Assembly: GCA_045631465.1 (NCBI GenBank)
Contig: JAZQUV010000011.1
Location: 1-64,000 of the forward strand
DNA: 64,000 nt
Source: Aphodosoma sp045631465
GTDB taxonomy: Bacteria > Bacteroidota > Bacteroidia > Bacteroidales > Paludibacteraceae
Direction: 5' to 3'
A program made the position numbers and the translations under genes. The notes under the pieces were generated by a model. That model saw nothing but the letters and a program-made list of their open reading frames with translations. It searched no databases and was not told the DNA's origin. This document shows positions 61,336 to 64,000 of the stretch, piece after piece (positions within the stretch are counted from its first letter, which is position 1; the number at the start of each line of letters is the position of its first letter).

Positions 61336-62778
61336 TTAGTTAGAGGCAAGGAGTTCTTCGCGGTCATCAAAGTGGTGTTTCACGTCGCCGACGATTTGGT
61401 AGTTTTCATGTCCTTTGCCTGCTACGAGCACTACATCTCCGGCTTGTGCAAGTTGGCATGCTGTGCGAATGGCTTGACGTCGATCTACAATAACCAACAC
61501 ATTACGCATCTCTTGTTGTGTCAATTCAGCTGTCATATCATCGAGAATTACTTGTGGGTCTTCATGACGTGGATTGTCGCTTGTAAAGATAACTTTGTCA
61601 CTACCTTTTATTGCCTCGCGCGCCATCATTGGTCGTTTTCCTTTATCGCGATTGCCTCCGCAGCCTACGACTGTAATCAACTGCCCTACTCCGTTGCGAA
61701 TATCATTGATAGTGTCTATCACGTTAGTCAGAGCATCGGGTGTATGTGCATAATCGACAATTGCTGTGAAGCCCTTTTGCATTTTGATTGATTCGAATCG
61801 ACCTGACACGGCTTTTGACATTGAAAGTATACGCAACACCTCCTCGGCATCGGCTCCTAACGAAACGGCTGCACCATAAACTGCTAAGAGATTATAGGCA
61901 TTGAATCTGCCTACAAATGGCATGAATACTTCGCGGTCGCACACATTGAGCAACATGCCGTCGAACGAATTTTCGAGTATACGTGCTGTGAAATCCGACA
62001 AACCTCTCACACTATATCCTTTACGCTGTGCTCTTGTATTTTGCAACATTACCATACCGTTTTTGTCATCGGTGTTGACTATAGCAAAAGCCTCTTTAGG
62101 CAATTCATCAAAAAAGCGTTTTTTTGCTTTAAGATAGTTGTCAAATGTTTTATGATAATCGATGTGGTCGCGTGTAAGATTAGTGAATATACCACCTGCA
62201 AATCGCAATCCTGCTATACGTCGTTGGTCTACCGAATGTGAACTCACTTCCATAAATGCATACTCACAGCCTTCTGCTACCATCTCTGCCAACAATGCAT
62301 TCAATGCCACTGCATCTGGCGTCGTATGTGTCGACTCTATTGCACGGTCGTCTACATAGTTGCATACGGTCGACAACAATCCTACTTTATAACCTAATGC
62401 TCTATGCAATTGATACAACAATGTGGCTATTGTTGTTTTACCATTTGTGCCTGTAACTCCTACAAGTGTCAATTGTTCTGATGGTCGACCGTAGAAATTA
62501 CTTGCCATACGTCCTAGGGCATCTGCACTATCTTTTACTTTCACATACACCACATCGGCTTGTTTTTCTGATGGCATCTCTTCACACACTACTGCAACTG
62601 CACCTACTTCAACGGCTTTTGATATATAGTCGTGACCATCAACGGCTGTTCCGCGTGTTGCAACAAACATACTGCCGGCCTCTACTTTACGCGAGTCGAA
62701 TTGTATATTTTTTATTTCTACATCGGCAGAAATTGTATCTACCAATTCTACGTTTTTTAATATTTCTGAAAGTAACAT
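61336..62778 (-). CDS. murE: UDP-MurNAc-L-Ala-D-Glu-meso-diaminopimelate ligase
   Basis: The protein has 480 residues. The N-terminal domain is IQFDSRKVEAGSMFVATRG, the ATP loop VGVTGTNGKTTIATLLYQL at about 108, and the carbamylated-lysine region is typical. The signature FTSDNPRHEDPQVILDDM carries DNPR, the mark of enzymes that add meso-diaminopimelate rather than lysine. murF does not follow; a MITE copy abuts the stop codon instead. Confidence 0.97.
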   Translation of the reverse strand: MLLSEILKNVELVDTISADVEIKNIQFDSRKVEAGSMFVATRGTAVDGHDYISKAVEVGAVAVVCEEMPSEKQADVVYVKVKDSADALGRMASNFYGRPSEQLTLVGVTGTNGKTTIATLLYQLHRALGYKVGLLSTVCNYVDDRAIESTHTTPDAVALNALLAEMVAEGCEYAFMEVSSHSVDQRRIAGLRFAGGIFTNLTRDHIDYHKTFDNYLKAKKRFFDELPKEAFAIVNTDDKNGMVMLQNTRAQRKGYSVRGLSDFTARILENSFDGMLLNVCDREVFMPFVGRFNAYNLLAVYGAAVSLGADAEEVLRILSMSKAVSGRFESIKMQKGFTAIVDYAHTPDALTNVIDTINDIRNGVGQLITVVGCGGNRDKGKRPMMAREAIKGSDKVIFTSDNPRHEDPQVILDDMTAELTQQEMRNVLVIVDRRQAIRTACQLAQAGDVVLVAGKGHENYQIVGDVKHHFDDREELLASN

Positions 62779-62809
62779 AACTATTGATTAAGATTCTTCT
62801 TGTTGTTAA

Positions 62810-64000
62810 TTATCTAAGTTTCAACACTACGGTGCTACCTCTCACGGCTTTTTGTCCATTTAATATCGACTGCGATACTACTCGTCCTTTGCCTTGTAGT
62901 TGCACATGCAATCCGCAACTTTCCATCAAGTAAACTGCATCTATCGCACCCATACCAACTACATTTGGCACTAAATCATCTACAATGGGACGCATATCTG
63001 CTATGAGTTTTGCTTCGTCTTGTGATTTTGACAATACTACCCAATCGGATTTGTTGCGTTGATAGTTTAAGTCTAATTCATCCATCGCAGATTCTACTTC
63101 CTCTCGTGCTCCGGCTTTCACACGTGGCAAATTATACACATTCAATGAGTCGGATTGCCAACGTTCCATATCTTCCATTTGCAAGTTTGTCTCTTTTGCA
63201 TATATCCGTTCGGCAATTTTTTTAAATACGTCACCACACATAAATGCTGCGGCTGGTGCCATCTGTGGTTCTTTCACCACTACTATACACGAATACATTG
63301 GATTATCGGCTGGAAAATATCCACAAAACGATACTTGATGCTTCACTACTCCACCTTTTCCATATCCCAACTGTGCCGTACCTGTCTTGCCTGCTATCGC
63401 AAATTGTTCTGATTTTATCGACTTAGCAGTACCATACTCAACAACTCCCTCTAGCATCCCTTGCACTTTCTTCAATGTCGACGATTTACAGATACTTGCT
63501 TTTGCTACTTCTGGTTTATTGCTCACCAACACTTGCCCTTCTCGTTTTATCTCTCTCACCAAATACGGACGCATCATTTTCCCACCATTCGCTATAGCAT
63601 TATAAAAATTCAACGTGTATATAGGTGGCACTTGCGTCGCATAACCAATCGACATCCATGGCAATGTCACTCCACTCCACAATTTGCTATCGGGCGTTGT
63701 TAGCATCGGACGCAATGTCCCCGACACTCCAAAATCCAACTGATCGGCAAATCCCGTAGCTAATACGGCATTGATAAAGTCCATTGGCTTTTTCTTGTAA
63801 TATTCATCTATAATACGACTCACTCCCACATTACTCGACTGCGCCAATATACCTGCCACCGACAACGAATCATACCCCCCCTTATGCCAGTTGTGGTCTG
63901 TCATCTTACTGTTATAAAACATCCACACACCATTGTTTATATTCAACACATCCGACGTATCACACACCCCATGATCCAATGCCACCATAAGACTCATTGT
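62810..64000 (-). CDS. ftsI: Division transpeptidase FtsI/PBP, C-terminal part (cut by window edge)
   Basis: 396 residues are visible and the frame is open to the window edge. The serine-containing STFKP motif must lie just outside (the visible part begins TMSLMVALDHG). The second motif is QSSNVGV (SxN) at about 56, and the KTG motif is in AGKTGTAQLGYG. A C-terminal PASTA-like segment (VPNVVGMGAIDAVYLMESCG) ends the protein. It crosslinks septal peptidoglycan together with FtsW. It opens the visible part of the dcw cluster; ftsL, mraW and mraZ are presumably beyond the edge. Confidence 0.95.
   Translation of the reverse strand, partial: TMSLMVALDHGVCDTSDVLNINNGVWMFYNSKMTDHNWHKGGYDSLSVAGILAQSSNVGVSRIIDEYYKKKPMDFINAVLATGFADQLDFGVSGTLRPMLTTPDSKLWSGVTLPWMSIGYATQVPPIYTLNFYNAIANGGKMMRPYLVREIKREGQVLVSNKPEVAKASICKSSTLKKVQGMLEGVVEYGTAKSIKSEQFAIAGKTGTAQLGYGKGGVVKHQVSFCGYFPADNPMYSCIVVVKEPQMAPAAAFMCGDVFKKIAERIYAKETNLQMEDMERWQSDSLNVYNLPRVKAGAREEVESAMDELDLNYQRNKSDWVVLSKSQDEAKLIADMRPIVDDLVPNVVGMGAIDAVYLMESCGLHVQLQGKGRVVSQSILNGQKAVRGSTVVLKLR

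Overview
This 64 kb window is a chromosomal segment of a member of the Bacteroidota, most likely order Bacteroidales. The evidence is a complete type IX secretion core (porP-gldK-gldL-gldM-gldN, with gldB elsewhere), TonB-dependent receptors, many lipoproteins, and the Bacteroidota promoter signature (TTG/TTTG about 20 bp before TAnnTTTG) in front of many genes. Shine-Dalgarno sequences are essentially absent. The species cannot be fixed from sequence alone.

Layout. 0-0.4 kb: start of polA, minus strand, cut by the window edge. 0.4-1.1 kb: repeat-rich spacer. 1.1-8.6 kb: two large exported proteins built from sulfatase-modifying-factor-fold (FGE) and related surface modules. 8.7-11.3 kb: a methyltransferase, a DUF2807 lipoprotein, a PduO-type cobalamin adenosyltransferase and a DUF2795 protein. 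11.4-17.2 kb: the type IX secretion operon. 17.3-24.3 kb: a SpoU-type RNA methyltransferase diverging from a TamL/BamA-type barrel lipoprotein, then a C69 dipeptidase and an M3 peptidyl-dipeptidase. 24.3-29 kb: small membrane proteins, tRNA-Gln, a vWA protein and an unknown protein. 29.1-31.7 kb: a TPP riboswitch controlling a TonB receptor, probably for thiamine. 32-38.3 kb: gldB, a Fur regulator, a NUDIX/NrtR-like regulator, a HAD phosphatase, kbl-tdh (threonine to glycine) and an outer-membrane barrel.

From 38.4 kb on all genes lie on the minus strand: rpsF-rpsR-rplI; a type I restriction-modification operon (hsdM-hsdS-hsdR) with a Fic enzyme and a four-helix-bundle protein upstream; a His-rich small protein with a TonB receptor; and the division/cell-wall (dcw) cluster in the order ftsI-murE-mraY-murD-ftsW-murG-murC-ftsQ-ftsA-ftsZ-yqeY, without murF. 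MurE carries the DNPR signature of meso-diaminopimelate-adding enzymes.

The least ordinary content is non-coding. There is a MITE-like element in three copies that carries its own terminator, an 11-bp-unit tandem array at two loci, and short-period degenerate repeats that have entered two reading frames, a riboswitch arm and the end of murC. A set of mutually exclusive nested inverted repeats sits directly upstream of hsdM, and a 52-bp copy of the fic 3' end lies 2.3 kb away from fic. I saw no CRISPR array, rRNA, prophage, transposase gene or reverse transcriptase.
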